Of a DNA stretch of 64,000 nucleotides, positions 1-9,625 are shown piece by piece; position 1 is the first letter of the stretch; each line of letters begins with the position of its first letter. The DNA comes from Bryobacterales bacterium. GTDB lineage: Bacteria > Acidobacteriota > Terriglobia > Bryobacterales > Bryobacteraceae. The notes under the pieces were generated by a model. That model saw only the letters and a program-made list of their open reading frames with translations, did no database searches and was not told the origin of the DNA. A program made the translations under genes and the position numbers. The stretch is from positions 32,813 to 96,812 of the forward strand of contig PLOR01000029.1 in NCBI GenBank assembly GCA_003142185.1. The letters are read 5' to 3'.

Positions 1-1
1 C

Positions 2-436
2 GACCGGCAACTCATCCTCATCTGCGGCCACAATCAGAAGCTGCGCGCGCAACTGGAGCGGTTGCCGCGCCGCGCCCCCGTTTTCATCGAAGGCTTCACC
101 AAGGAGATTCCCCGCTACATGCAACTTGCCGATTACTTCATCGGCAAGCCCGGCCCGGGCAGCATATCGGAGGCTGTGTTCATGCGCCTGCCGGTGATCG
201 TCAACTGCAACGCCTGGACGCTGCCGCAAGAGCGCTACAACACCGTTTGGGTGCGCCAGCAGGGCGTCGGCATCGTGCTCGATAATTTCCGCCACGTGCG
301 ATCCGCCGTCGACCGGTTGTTAGAGCCCGGCGCCTATGCCCGCTTCCGCGCCGCCACCGAAGCCCAACAGAATCGCGCCGTATTCGAAATCCCGGAGCTT
401 TTGGAGCGGGTGATGGAGCAGGAATGCGGCAAATGA
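2..436 (+). CDS. Glycosyltransferase family 28 / MGDG synthase-like, C-terminal part (5' end outside window)
   Basis: The reading frame is open from the window edge and ends with TGA at 434-436, so only the last ~144 residues are present. The visible part resembles the C-terminal UDP-sugar-binding domain of MGDG synthase / processive diacylglycerol glucosyltransferase: ICGHN near the start, then GFTKEIPRYMQLADYFIGKPG and GSISEAVFMRLPVIV, the glycine-rich donor-binding loop typical of family GT28. Such enzymes transfer a sugar from a UDP-sugar to diacylglycerol at the inner membrane face. The acceptor cannot be told from this fragment. The gene converges with mnmA. Confidence 0.75.
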   Translation, partial: DRQLILICGHNQKLRAQLERLPRRAPVFIEGFTKEIPRYMQLADYFIGKPGPGSISEAVFMRLPVIVNCNAWTLPQERYNTVWVRQQGVGIVLDNFRHVRSAVDRLLEPGAYARFRAATEAQQNRAVFEIPELLERVMEQECGK

Positions 437-461
437 GCGGGCCCGCACCGCGCCCGCGGCT

Positions 462-1586
462 CTACTCGATCCAGCCGCCGCCTAGCACCAGATCGCCGTC
501 ATAGAAGACGGCGCCCTGGCCGGGAGTGACGGCGCGCTGCGGTTCGGCGAAGACTACTTCGACGCATCCCGGCTCGGCGGCCGGATGAAGGGTGGCCGGC
601 GCGGCCTGGTGCTTGTTGCGGATCTTGACCGTGGCGGCGACCGGCCCTTCCGGTGCGGCAATCGAAATCCAATTCACGTCCCGCGCGACGAACTTCCCGC
701 ACAACAGTTCCTCATTGCCCCCCACCGTGACGCGCTGGGTTGCCGGGTCGGTACGAATCACGTAGAGCGGCTCGCCGGTCGCTAGCCCCAAGCCGCGCCG
801 CTGGCCCACCGTGAAATGATGCACGCCCTGGTGCTCGCCCAGCGTGCGGCCGTCGCTCGAGACGATCGGGCCGCGCGTGTGTGGCGGCTCCACGCCGGTC
901 TCCTTCATGTACGCGCTCAGGAACGCCGCGTAATCGCCGTTGGGAACGAAACAGATTTCCTGGCTGTCGCTCTTTTCAGCCACCGCCAGGTTGAAGGTCC
1001 GCGCCAGCTCGCGCACCGCGGGCTTGGCCATCTCGCCCAGCGGAAACAGCGTGCGCGCGAGCTGCGGCTGGGTGAGGCCGAACAGAAAATAGGTCTGATC
1101 CTTGGCGGGATCCACCGCGCGCAGCAACTGGTACCGGCCGCTCGCGTCGTCGTAGCGGACGCGGGCATAGTGCCCGGTAGCCACCTGCCGGGCCCCCACC
1201 GCATCGGCCATCTCGAGGAAACGGTCGAACTTGATGTAGTTGTTACAGAGCGTGCAAGGGATGGGCGTGCGGCCGGCCAGGTACTCGGACACGAACGGCT
1301 TCACCACGCGTTCCTCGAACTGCTCCTCGAAATTGACCACGTAGTAGGGAATGCCGATCTGCTCCGCCACGCGGCGGGCATCGTAGACATCTTCGATCGA
1401 GCAGCAGCGGCCGGTGGGAGCGTGCGGCGCCAGATCGGGCAGCCGCCGCTGGTTCCAGAGCTGCATCGTCAGCCCGACCACGCTCTTCCCCTGGCGGACC
1501 AGCAGCGCGGCGACGGTGGAGCTGTCCACGCCGCCCGACATCGCCACCGCAATCGGCGCGCCGTGGTTGGGGACGAGCTCAGGCAT
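462..1586 (-). CDS. mnmA: tRNA-specific 2-thiouridylase MnmA
   Basis: 374 residues, the usual length. MnmA activates U34 of tRNA(Lys/Glu/Gln) with ATP and inserts sulfur from a persulfide relay to give s2U34. The PP-loop SGGVDSS is at residues 17-23. The first catalytic Cys lies in PIPCTLCNNYIKF (C114), the second in SDSQEICFV, and the C-terminal region has HHFTVGQRRGLG. The frame is open further upstream, but ATG at 1584-1586 starts the protein at the normal place, just ahead of the PP-loop. It overlaps the 3' end of the cysteine desulfurase gene by 8 bp, which supplies the sulfur, so the two are very likely translationally coupled. Confidence 0.95.
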   Translation of the reverse strand: MPELVPNHGAPIAVAMSGGVDSSTVAALLVRQGKSVVGLTMQLWNQRRLPDLAPHAPTGRCCSIEDVYDARRVAEQIGIPYYVVNFEEQFEERVVKPFVSEYLAGRTPIPCTLCNNYIKFDRFLEMADAVGARQVATGHYARVRYDDASGRYQLLRAVDPAKDQTYFLFGLTQPQLARTLFPLGEMAKPAVRELARTFNLAVAEKSDSQEICFVPNGDYAAFLSAYMKETGVEPPHTRGPIVSSDGRTLGEHQGVHHFTVGQRRGLGLATGEPLYVIRTDPATQRVTVGGNEELLCGKFVARDVNWISIAAPEGPVAATVKIRNKHQAAPATLHPAAEPGCVEVVFAEPQRAVTPGQGAVFYDGDLVLGGGWIE

Positions 1587-2751
1587 GGACCGAAACCGAA
1601 ATGCGGCGCAGGTGTGCCACCGAGGCTTCCAGAGCAGCGGCGAGCCCATCCACCTCGGCGGCGGTGTTGGCGCGGCCCAGCGAAAAACGCATGCTGGCGC
1701 GGGCGCGATCCGCGTCCAGGCCGATGGCGGTGAGGACGTGCGACGGTGCGATGGCGCCGCTCGAGCAGGCGGCGCCGGTGGAAACGGCGAAGCCGCGCAG
1801 GTCGAGCGCGATCACCAGCGCCTCCCCATCCACGCCATCGAATTGAAGGTTGCTGGTGTTGGGGACGCGGCTCCAACGCGCGCCGTTGATGCGGGCGCCG
1901 GAGATGCGGCCCAGCACCGTATTTTCGAAGCGGTCGCGCAGCCCGGCGAGGCGTTCGGACTCGGCCGCCAGAATGCGGCCGGCCAGTTCGGCCGCGGCGC
2001 CCAAAGCCACCGCTCCCGGCACGTTTTCCGTGCCCGGCCGCCGCTCCCGCTCCTGGTGCCCGCCGAACGCGAGCGGCGCCAGGCGGGTTCCCTTGCGCAC
2101 GTACAGCGCGCCCACGCCCTTCGGCGCGCATAGTTTGTGGCCGCTCATGCTGTATAGATCGGCGCCCAGCGCGGTAACGTCCACCGGGATCTTGCCCAGC
2201 GCCTGCACCCCGTCCACGTGCAGCGGAACCGCGGCCTCGCGGGCAATGCGGCCGATCTCGACGATCGGTTGGATGGTGCCCAGCTCGTTATTCGCGTGCA
2301 TCACCGAAATCAGCACGGTCTCCGGGCGCAGCGCGGCGCGCACATCGTCCGGATTCACCACGCCCGCCGATCCCACCTTCACCCGCGTCACCGCGACGCC
2401 TTCCCGCTCCAATTGCGCGCACGCGCTCAGTACGGCGGGATGTTCGATGGCGCTGGTGACGACGTGCTTCGTTGCAGCCTGGGGTGGACCAGGCGCCGAG
2501 CGCACCGCGCCCAACACGGCCAGGTTATCGGCTTCGGTGCCGCCGCAGGTGAACACCACTTCGCTCGAATCGGCGTGGATCAACGCCGCTACCTGACGCC
2601 GCGCCGCCTCCAGCCGCCGCTTCGCCGCTTGCCCGAAATGGTGGATGCTCGACGCGTTACCATACACTTGATCGAGACACGAGATCAGCGTCTCCAGAAC
2701 TTCGGGCGCGACGGGAGTGGTGGCGTTGTGGTCGAAATACGAGTGCTGCAC
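1579..2751 (-). CDS. Cysteine desulfurase (NifS/IscS class)
   Basis: PLP enzyme that takes sulfur from L-cysteine as an enzyme-bound persulfide and passes it on, here presumably to MnmA encoded immediately downstream. Seen: N-terminal YFDHNATTP, the PLP-lysine motif SGHKLCAPKGVGAL, and the catalytic Cys in STGAACSSGA, the short-loop form. Length is about 390 residues, normal for the family. The start is uncertain: GTG at 2749-2751 gives VQHSYFDHNATTP, the usual family start, while TTG at 2767-2769 would add six residues and overlap the divergent gene's ATG. No other Fe-S assembly gene is nearby, so a tRNA-thiolation role fits better than general Fe-S assembly. Confidence 0.93.
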   Translation of the reverse strand: MQHSYFDHNATTPVAPEVLETLISCLDQVYGNASSIHHFGQAAKRRLEAARRQVAALIHADSSEVVFTCGGTEADNLAVLGAVRSAPGPPQAATKHVVTSAIEHPAVLSACAQLEREGVAVTRVKVGSAGVVNPDDVRAALRPETVLISVMHANNELGTIQPIVEIGRIAREAAVPLHVDGVQALGKIPVDVTALGADLYSMSGHKLCAPKGVGALYVRKGTRLAPLAFGGHQERERRPGTENVPGAVALGAAAELAGRILAAESERLAGLRDRFENTVLGRISGARINGARWSRVPNTSNLQFDGVDGEALVIALDLRGFAVSTGAACSSGAIAPSHVLTAIGLDADRARASMRFSLGRANTAAEVDGLAAALEASVAHLRRISVSVHA

Positions 2752-2768
2752 TTGGTTCCATTTTAGCA

Positions 2769-3557
2769 ATGCGCAAACCGATCGTTACGCTCACCACGGA
2801 TTTCGGCCTCCAGGATCACTATGTGGGCGCCATGAAGGGCGTCATCCTGGGCATCTGCCCGCAGGCCCAAATCGTCGATATCAGCCACGAGGTGAAACCC
2901 TTTCAGATCTCCGAAGGCGCTTTCCTGCTGGCCCAAGCGTATTCCTGTTTCCCTCCCAAGACCGTGCACGTCGCCGTGGTGGATCCGGGCGTGGGCACCG
3001 CTCGGCGGGCGATTCTGCTGGAAGCCGCCGCGCAGTATTTCGTGGCGCCGGATAACGGCGTGCTCGCCATGATCTACTCGGCCCAGCCGCACAAGGTGCG
3101 GGCGATTTCGAACCAGCGCTATTTCCGCCAGCCGGTAAGCCGCACCTTCCACGGCCGCGATATCTTTGCTCCGGTGGCGGCTCACCTGTCGGCGGGCCTG
3201 GCTGCGCCGCGCCTCGGCAAGCGGATCGACGACTACCTGCGGCCCGGCTTTCTCAAGCCGCAGCGCACCGGCAAGCGGACCTGGGCGGGGCAGATCCTGC
3301 ACATCGACCGTTTCGGCAACCTCGTCACCAATTTTCACGCGAGCGATTTTCCGGATCTGGAGGCGCTCAACGTCTGCGTGGCGATTGGCCCGCAACAGGT
3401 CAGCGTGGTGGCGCGAAACTATGACGAGTGCGGGCCGGGCGAGTTGTTTCTGATCGTAGGCAGCTCCGGGTACGTGGAGGTTTCCCTGAATCAGGCCTCC
3501 GCCGCACGCGCCATCGGCTGCGAAACCGGCGCGCCCGCAGAGTTGATGGTGTGGTGA
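2769..3557 (+). CDS. SAM hydrolase (SAM hydroxide adenosyltransferase, DUF62)
   Basis: 262 residues, full length for the fluorinase/DUF62 family, which hydrolyses S-adenosylmethionine to adenosine and methionine. The N-terminal signature LTTDFGLQDHYVGAMKGVI is complete. The Asp and Arg of the DUF62 catalytic set fit VVDPGVGTARR and the His fits FHGRDIFAPVAAHL. The C-terminal beta-barrel domain has HIDRFGNLVTNF. Divergent from the cysteine desulfurase; the ATG at 2769 lies only ~17 bp from that gene's likely start, so both promoters must overlap coding sequence. The cellular role of these enzymes is poorly defined. Confidence 0.9.
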   Translation: MRKPIVTLTTDFGLQDHYVGAMKGVILGICPQAQIVDISHEVKPFQISEGAFLLAQAYSCFPPKTVHVAVVDPGVGTARRAILLEAAAQYFVAPDNGVLAMIYSAQPHKVRAISNQRYFRQPVSRTFHGRDIFAPVAAHLSAGLAAPRLGKRIDDYLRPGFLKPQRTGKRTWAGQILHIDRFGNLVTNFHASDFPDLEALNVCVAIGPQQVSVVARNYDECGPGELFLIVGSSGYVEVSLNQASAARAIGCETGAPAELMVW

Positions 3558-3647
3558 TTGCGCGCCGCGCTCCGAATTTGACCGCTGACAATGCCCTGTA
3601 ACACCGCCGTAGTTAGCGGGTTCGCAATTGGACGATAATAGTAACTT

Positions 3648-6452
3648 ATGCGGGGTCGCTTTCTTACCTTTCTTACCTGCTGGATACTGATTGGCATGGC
3701 TTTGCCCGCCGTTGCGCAGCCGAATCGCATCACCTCTCACATTGATAACAGCCGCACGGTGGTGCTGAGCGGCCGGACGCTGCGGCTTGCTAACTCGGGC
3801 AACGACGCGGGTCCGGTGGAAAGTGGTTTTTCCCTTACCGGCATTACTCTGTCGCTGGCGCGTTCGGCGGCTCAGCAGGCGGACCTGGATCAACTGCTCC
3901 TGGCACAGCAGAATCCCGCATCCTCTGATTTCCACCAATGGCTTATGCCGGAGCAGTTTGCCGATCGCTTCGGCGCGAGCCAGAGCGACTTAGCGCAAAT
4001 CCAAGCGTGGTTACGGGCGCAAGGCTTCGCACTCGGTTACACGGCGCGCAGCCGCACTTATGTATCTTTCAGCGGCACCGCGCAGCAGGTTCAGAACGCG
4101 TTTCACACCGAAATTCATCGCTATCGCGTGGGCGGGCAGATGCACTACGCCAACGCGAGCGATCCCTCCATCCCGGAGGTGCTGGCGGGTCTGGTGGCCG
4201 GTCTGCGCGGCCTCGACGATTTTCATCCCCAGCCGCTGGTCCGGGAGGCGCCGCCGCAACTCAGCGGCAGCCGCGGTTCGCACAATCTCGGCCCTGGCGA
4301 TTTCGCAGCCATTTATGACGTGACGCGGCTGTACAACCAGGGCATAGACGGTACCGGACAAAAAATCGCGGTAGCGGGCCAAGCCGCCATTTCGACCAGC
4401 GACATTACCGCGTTCCGCAACAAGTTCAACCTCGGCCCGCCGAATCTCCAGACGGTGTTGGTGCCCGATAGTCCAACTGAGTTCGGGGGAGCCATGGACG
4501 TGCTGGAAGCGGACCTGGATATCGAGTGGGCGGGGGCGGTGGCGCCCAAGGCCACCATCGTGTACGTATTCGCGCCGGACGCGTGGGATGCGGCAGATTG
4601 GGTGATCGCCGAAAAACTGGCGCCGGTGCTGAGCTTCAGTTTCGGCTCCGGCTGCGAGTTGTACGATCTGATCTTTATGACGGACTGGCGCGCCACCGTG
4701 CAGCAGGCCAACGCGGAGGGCATCACCATGCTGGTCGCCTCCGGCGACATCGGAGCCGCCGAGTGCGAGTTTCTGGACAACCCCTACCCTGTGATCGCGC
4801 AAAGCGGGTTGGGTGTGTCAGAGCCGGCTTCGATTCCGGAAGTCACTGCCATGGGCGGTTCCGAGTTCAACGAAGGCAGCGGCACTTATTGGAACGCCAG
4901 TGGCTCGGCCCTGGGCTACATACCGGAGATGGCGTGGAACGATACCGCACTGGTCGCCGCCTTCTATGCCACCGGGGGCGGCGCCAGCCTTTATTTTGCC
5001 CAACCGCCTTGGCAGACCGGTCCCGGAGTGCCAAGCGATGGATGGCGGCATCTGCCCGACTTGTCGTTTCCGGCCTCCCCCGTTCACGATCCCGTCTACA
5101 TTTACAGCGGCGGCTCCGCCGGGCTGGTAGGCGGCACATCCTGCGCGACGCCGATGATGGCCGGCGTGCTGGCGCTGCTGAACCAGTACCTGGCCCAGAC
5201 ACACCCAGGCCTGGGAAACATCAACCCGGCTCTTTACCGGATGGCGCAGAGCGCACCGCAGACATTTAACGATATCGTCGTCGGCGACAACATGGTGCCC
5301 TGCGCGGTTGGCTCGCCCGATTGCGTCAACGGTTCGCTGGGATGGGCGGCTGGCCCGGGATACGATTCCGCGACCGGGCTGGGCTCGGTCGATGTCTACA
5401 ATTTCGTTCAACAGTGGAGCAGCGCTGCGCCGGTCAATGCCTCCGTGGTGGCTTCCATTAACAAGGACCCGGTTTCCCAGACTGCGCCGGATGCGAGCGG
5501 CAATAGCTGGCAGTTTCAGTTGCGGCTGACCGAAGAAGCCGGCATCGGCGCCACGCTCACCGGCTTCACGATTAACAGCACCGACTATTCTTCGCAGATT
5601 GCCACCCTCTTCGGCACTGCGTCGATCCCGGCGGGGGGCTCGATTTCTGCGTCATACGGTTTCCAGAATCTTCCCAATCCATCCAACGTGGTCTTTGGTT
5701 TTTCGGGCGTGGATGCGAGCGGCGCCCAATGGAGCACTTCGCTTACGGTTCCATTCCAGGGCCCGCAAACGCAGATGACCGTGGGCGGCATCAGCAACGC
5801 CGCCAGCGGCCAGCAGGCTTACGCACCCGGCATGATCCTGAGCGTGTACGGCGCGGGGATGGGCGATTTCGCGCAGGCAGCGGGCGCGACTCCGCTGCCG
5901 GCGATGCTGGCTGGGTTCGAAGCGTGGGTCAATAATGATGCCAATGGTGCCACTCTTGAATCGACGCCGCTCTACTACGTTTCACCCAACCAGGTGAATC
6001 TGCAGATACCTTACGGGATCACTCCCGGCCCGGCCACGCTCTCGCTCGGCGGACCCTGGGGCGGCGTTAACTTCAACTTCACGGTTTCCGCCGCGGCTCC
6101 CGGCATTTTCATGTTCGCCGATGGCAGCGTTAACCCCTCTAACACCGCTCATGCGGGAGACACGGTGGTGATATACATTACCGGCGACGGCGCGTCCAGC
6201 CCGCCCCAGTTGGCCGGCTGGACGCCCTCGAACAACGGCGTGGTGCCAGTGCCGCAGCAGACGGTGTCGATAACGGTGGGCGGCATTGCCGTTGCGCAGC
6301 CGTTTGCGTTCATCGGCATTCCAAGCTGGTCGGTGGGAGTGACGCAGATCAACTTCAGCATCCCCGTCAATATTCCGGCCGGTCCTCAACCGGTGGTGGT
6401 GACGGTCGGCTCCGCCTCGAGTTTCCCGGCCACCATCACGATCCTGCCATAG
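3648..6452 (+). CDS. Secreted pro-kumamolisin-type serine-carboxyl peptidase (S53) with TIGR03437-like C-terminal domain
   Basis: 934 residues. Signal peptide at residues 1-24 (ends PAVAQ). The inhibitory prodomain follows (~25-200; LLLAQQNPASSDFHQWL, FSGTAQQVQNAFHTEIHRY). In the S53 catalytic domain the Glu and Asp of the triad fit E287 and D291 (LEADLDIEW), the oxyanion Asp is D367 (SGDIGAAEC) and the Ser is S498 (GGTSCATP); the C-terminal calcium loop is near GYDSATGLGSVDVYN. Residues ~707-934 match the acidobacterial TIGR03437-type domain (GGISNAASG, VSPNQVNLQIP, VGVTQINFSIP). Predicted to self-process and degrade proteins outside the cell at low pH. No Shine-Dalgarno is visible; GATAAT at 3634-3639 lies eight bases before the ATG. 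Tandem paralogue of the next gene. Confidence 0.92.
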   Translation: MRGRFLTFLTCWILIGMALPAVAQPNRITSHIDNSRTVVLSGRTLRLANSGNDAGPVESGFSLTGITLSLARSAAQQADLDQLLLAQQNPASSDFHQWLMPEQFADRFGASQSDLAQIQAWLRAQGFALGYTARSRTYVSFSGTAQQVQNAFHTEIHRYRVGGQMHYANASDPSIPEVLAGLVAGLRGLDDFHPQPLVREAPPQLSGSRGSHNLGPGDFAAIYDVTRLYNQGIDGTGQKIAVAGQAAISTSDITAFRNKFNLGPPNLQTVLVPDSPTEFGGAMDVLEADLDIEWAGAVAPKATIVYVFAPDAWDAADWVIAEKLAPVLSFSFGSGCELYDLIFMTDWRATVQQANAEGITMLVASGDIGAAECEFLDNPYPVIAQSGLGVSEPASIPEVTAMGGSEFNEGSGTYWNASGSALGYIPEMAWNDTALVAAFYATGGGASLYFAQPPWQTGPGVPSDGWRHLPDLSFPASPVHDPVYIYSGGSAGLVGGTSCATPMMAGVLALLNQYLAQTHPGLGNINPALYRMAQSAPQTFNDIVVGDNMVPCAVGSPDCVNGSLGWAAGPGYDSATGLGSVDVYNFVQQWSSAAPVNASVVASINKDPVSQTAPDASGNSWQFQLRLTEEAGIGATLTGFTINSTDYSSQIATLFGTASIPAGGSISASYGFQNLPNPSNVVFGFSGVDASGAQWSTSLTVPFQGPQTQMTVGGISNAASGQQAYAPGMILSVYGAGMGDFAQAAGATPLPAMLAGFEAWVNNDANGATLESTPLYYVSPNQVNLQIPYGITPGPATLSLGGPWGGVNFNFTVSAAAPGIFMFADGSVNPSNTAHAGDTVVIYITGDGASSPPQLAGWTPSNNGVVPVPQQTVSITVGGIAVAQPFAFIGIPSWSVGVTQINFSIPVNIPAGPQPVVVTVGSASSFPATITILP

Positions 6453-6558
6453 TGTGGCGTGCAGTTTACCGTAACCGGCCGGGCACAGGCGCGCGTCTAA
6501 TGGGTTGTCTGCGTCCCCGAGGGCTGTCCTTAAAACTGCTAACCAACGAGCACTGCAT

Positions 6559-9423
6559 ATGATTAAGCCACAATGTTGTCTCGCCCTTTGGGCGATCCTG
6601 GGAGCGGCATCGCCTGCGCTATTGGCACAGCCGGACCGCATCACTTCGCGCATCGATAGCAACCAGTCCGTGGTGCTGACCGGGCGGGTGCCTCGGCAGG
6701 CCACCGCTCAAAATGACGCCGGGCCGGTTGAGAACAGCTTTCCCATCTCCGGGATAACCCTGATGCTGAAACCCTCCGGGGCGCAGCAGGCGGACCTGAA
6801 CCAACTGCTGCTGGCGCAGCAGGATTCGACATCGTCGAATTATCGCCAGTGGCTCACGCCGGAGCAGTATGCCGACCGTTTCGGGGGCAGCGCCGGCGAT
6901 CTGGCGAAGATCACGGCGTGGCTGGAATCGCTGGGCTTTTCCACAGGCTACATCGCGCGCGCCCGCAATTTCGTCGCGTTCAGCGGCACGGCGCAGCAGG
7001 TCGCCAACGCGTTCCACACCCAGATTCACCGCTACACCGCGAACGGAGTGACGAACTACGCCAACGCGACTGATCCTTCCATTCCCGCCGCGCTGGCAGG
7101 ACTGGTATCCGGAATTCGCGGGCTCAATAATTTCCGGCTCAAGCCGCGCGTTAGAAAAGTGCAGCCCAAGCTTTACGAACCCAGCCTAGGGGGAATAGTA
7201 GTCGGACCCACCGATTATGCGACTATCTATGACGTCAAGCCACTCTACACCGAGAGCGTCAATGGCACCCTCATCAATGGCGCCGGCCAGAAGATCGCGA
7301 TCGTAGGGCAATCGGCAATTCAGGCGTCGGATATCACCAGGTTTCGCAGCGCCTTCGGCTTAGGCGCAGCGAACCTGACGCTGAAGGTGGTGCCTTACAG
7401 CGCGACGTATCCTGACGGCGGGAGTCCCGGGATTGTGGGAGGGGACGAGACTGAGTCCGACCTGGACATCGAATGGTCGGGGGCTGTGGCGCCCAACGCC
7501 ACGGTTGTTTTCGTTTATTCAGGTGACGTATGGACGTCTGCCCAGTATGCCATCGATCAGAATTTCGCCCCGGTGCTGAGCATGAGCTACGGCGCGTGCG
7601 AGGAATTCGATCTGGTCGATCTGGATTCCGAGCGCGGCTCTGCGCAGCAGGCCAACGCGGAAGGCATTACGATGCTGGCTGCCTCGGGCGACTCCGGCGC
7701 CGCCGATTGCGACAACAACAACCCTCCCAACCAGGCCCCCCCATCATTGGCCGAGGGCGGGTTGGCGGTGGATGCGCCTGGTTCTTTTCCCGAAGTTACT
7801 TCGATGGGAGGCACACAGTTCAATGAAGGAAGCGGCAACTATTGGCCCGGTGGCGCGGCTAACGGCTACATTCCCGAAACGGTATGGAACGACAGCCCGG
7901 TGTTCGGTTCCATCGGCGGTGGTGGCGGCGGCGCCAGCGTTTACTTCACACAACCGCCATGGCAGAACAACCTCGGGCTGAACGACGGAATGCGGCACGT
8001 GCCCGATCTTTCCTCTGCGTCCTCCGACAACCATGATCCCTTCTATATGTACACGAGCGACAACTCGTTTGGGCCGGCGGGCGCGATCGGGATCGGCGGC
8101 ACATCGTGTGCCGCACCCAGCATGGCCGGCATCATAGCGCTGCTCAATCAGTACCTGGTAGCCACCGGCGCCATCAAACAGCCCGGCTTGGGCAACATCA
8201 ACCCGACCCTGTACGCACTGGCAAAAACCCAAAGCAGCGCGTTTCACGATATCGTGACCGGCAACAATATCCAACCCTGCGCCGATTCGCCCGATTGCGT
8301 CAATGGCTTCCTGGGCTGGTCGGCCGGCCCAGGTTACGATTCGGCCAGCGGGCTGGGCTCGGTGGATGCTTACAACCTGGTTCACGCGTGGAACACGGCG
8401 CTGGCTACGCAGGCGCAAGTGGTCGCCTCCCTCGACCAGAATCCGGTGTACGAGACCGGCACCAACGTGTGGACCTTTAAGTTGACACTGACGGAAGAGG
8501 CCGGCGTCGGCGCCACGCTCACCGGGCTCACCATCAACGGTGCCAGCTACACGCCTTCGCAGATATTCAGCACCGCGGCCATTGCCGCGAACGGCTCGAT
8601 TTCGGCATCCTATAGCCTGCGAAATCTTAACGTGTCCAACGGGCCGGTCGGCGTCGTCTTCGGCTTTTCGTTCGCGGGTGCGAACGGCGCCACATGGAGC
8701 ACCACGATGACCGTTCCGTTTGCAGGCCCCCAGCCCCTGTGGGCGATCGGCGGCTTCAGCAACGCGGCCAGCGGACAGGTGTCATTTGCTCCAGGCATGC
8801 TGATCAGCGTGTACGGCTCGGGAATGGGCAACTTCGCACAAGCGGCCACCATTATTCCCGTGCCCGAATACATGGCTGGATTCGAAGCTTCGGTCTCGGA
8901 CCAGTACGGCGATTATGAGCCGGCGCCGCTCCTTTACGTTTCGCCCAACCAGGTGAACTTGCAGATCCCTTACGAAATTCAGCCCGGGCCGGGAGCCACG
9001 CTGGAGGTGGGCAATCCCTATACATACGCCAACATCAATTTCACCGTTTCCAGTGCCGCCCCGGGCATATTTTCGTACGGCGATACTAGCCCCGTGAGGA
9101 GCCCGATCGGCTCCGGTTCGGCTCGTGCCGGGCAAGACGTGGCGATCTATGTGAATGGCGTGGGCCACGTCAGCGTAGATCCCGATGATGGCTCCACGCC
9201 GCTGGCCAACAGCAACCCCTCGCCGCTGCTGCCCGTATCAATCACCGTGGGTGGCATCGCGGTCGCGAAGCCATACGCCTACATCGGCATCCCGAACTGG
9301 TCGGTGGGAGTGACGCAAATCAACTTCACCATTCCCGGCGGCGTGGGGACCGGGCCGCAACCGGTGGTGGTGACCGTCGGCGGCGTTCCCAGCTTGCCGG
9401 CGAATATCACGATTACGCAGTAA
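6559..9423 (+). CDS. Second secreted pro-kumamolisin-type peptidase (S53), tandem paralogue
   Basis: 954 residues from ATG 6559. An upstream TTG at 6505 is in frame, but only the internal ATG puts a signal peptide at the N terminus (MIKPQCCLALWAILG, ends LLAQ). Same order as the preceding gene: prodomain, S53 domain with E299 and D303 (TESDLDIEW), D378 in the canonical SGDSGAAD, S516 in GGTSCAAP, then a TIGR03437-like domain from ~723 to the end (GGFSNAASG, VSPNQVNLQIP). The two proteins align along their whole length with few gaps and are a tandem duplication 106 bp apart. The sequence after the stop is packed with hairpins (9425-9523). Confidence 0.92.
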   Translation: MIKPQCCLALWAILGAASPALLAQPDRITSRIDSNQSVVLTGRVPRQATAQNDAGPVENSFPISGITLMLKPSGAQQADLNQLLLAQQDSTSSNYRQWLTPEQYADRFGGSAGDLAKITAWLESLGFSTGYIARARNFVAFSGTAQQVANAFHTQIHRYTANGVTNYANATDPSIPAALAGLVSGIRGLNNFRLKPRVRKVQPKLYEPSLGGIVVGPTDYATIYDVKPLYTESVNGTLINGAGQKIAIVGQSAIQASDITRFRSAFGLGAANLTLKVVPYSATYPDGGSPGIVGGDETESDLDIEWSGAVAPNATVVFVYSGDVWTSAQYAIDQNFAPVLSMSYGACEEFDLVDLDSERGSAQQANAEGITMLAASGDSGAADCDNNNPPNQAPPSLAEGGLAVDAPGSFPEVTSMGGTQFNEGSGNYWPGGAANGYIPETVWNDSPVFGSIGGGGGGASVYFTQPPWQNNLGLNDGMRHVPDLSSASSDNHDPFYMYTSDNSFGPAGAIGIGGTSCAAPSMAGIIALLNQYLVATGAIKQPGLGNINPTLYALAKTQSSAFHDIVTGNNIQPCADSPDCVNGFLGWSAGPGYDSASGLGSVDAYNLVHAWNTALATQAQVVASLDQNPVYETGTNVWTFKLTLTEEAGVGATLTGLTINGASYTPSQIFSTAAIAANGSISASYSLRNLNVSNGPVGVVFGFSFAGANGATWSTTMTVPFAGPQPLWAIGGFSNAASGQVSFAPGMLISVYGSGMGNFAQAATIIPVPEYMAGFEASVSDQYGDYEPAPLLYVSPNQVNLQIPYEIQPGPGATLEVGNPYTYANINFTVSSAAPGIFSYGDTSPVRSPIGSGSARAGQDVAIYVNGVGHVSVDPDDGSTPLANSNPSPLLPVSITVGGIAVAKPYAYIGIPNWSVGVTQINFTIPGGVGTGPQPVVVTVGGVPSLPANITITQ

Positions 9424-9424
9424 T

Positions 9425-9523
9425 CGTGCGCACGCACTCGTGCGTCGGCATATCTGCCGACGCCGGCCGCCCTAGGGCGAAGAAACGTCGAGAAGAATCT
9501 CGACGCGGCAGGCAGGACCGCCT
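9425..9523. repeat. Cluster of four short hairpins (repeat family R4, partial copy)
   Basis: Directly after the second peptidase stop are four consecutive palindromes: around 9425-9442, 9443-9462 (CGTCGGCA...TGCCGACG), 9469-9478 (GCCCTAGGGC), and 9486-9505 (CGTCGAG...CTCGACG) followed by GGCAGGCAGGACCGCC. The last part matches the right half of the composite element at 43790-43926 (GTCGAG...CTCGAC then GGCAGGCAGGACTGCC). It is read as a partial copy of that dispersed family. None has a U-tract, so I do not call it an intrinsic terminator. Confidence 0.7.
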
Positions 9524-9625
9524 ACGGCTCGCTCTGGCCCCTGAATTGCGACCTTTTACCCGGTGTTGTCTTTTTCAACTGCCGGAGGAGCGGAAGGGGG
9601 TTATTTCACCCAAACTCGGGGGCAT

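Noticed and set aside
9425..9523. Hairpin cluster as an array of intrinsic terminators
   Set aside because: No U-tracts; the parts match a dispersed repeat at 43790-43926, so repeat is the better call.
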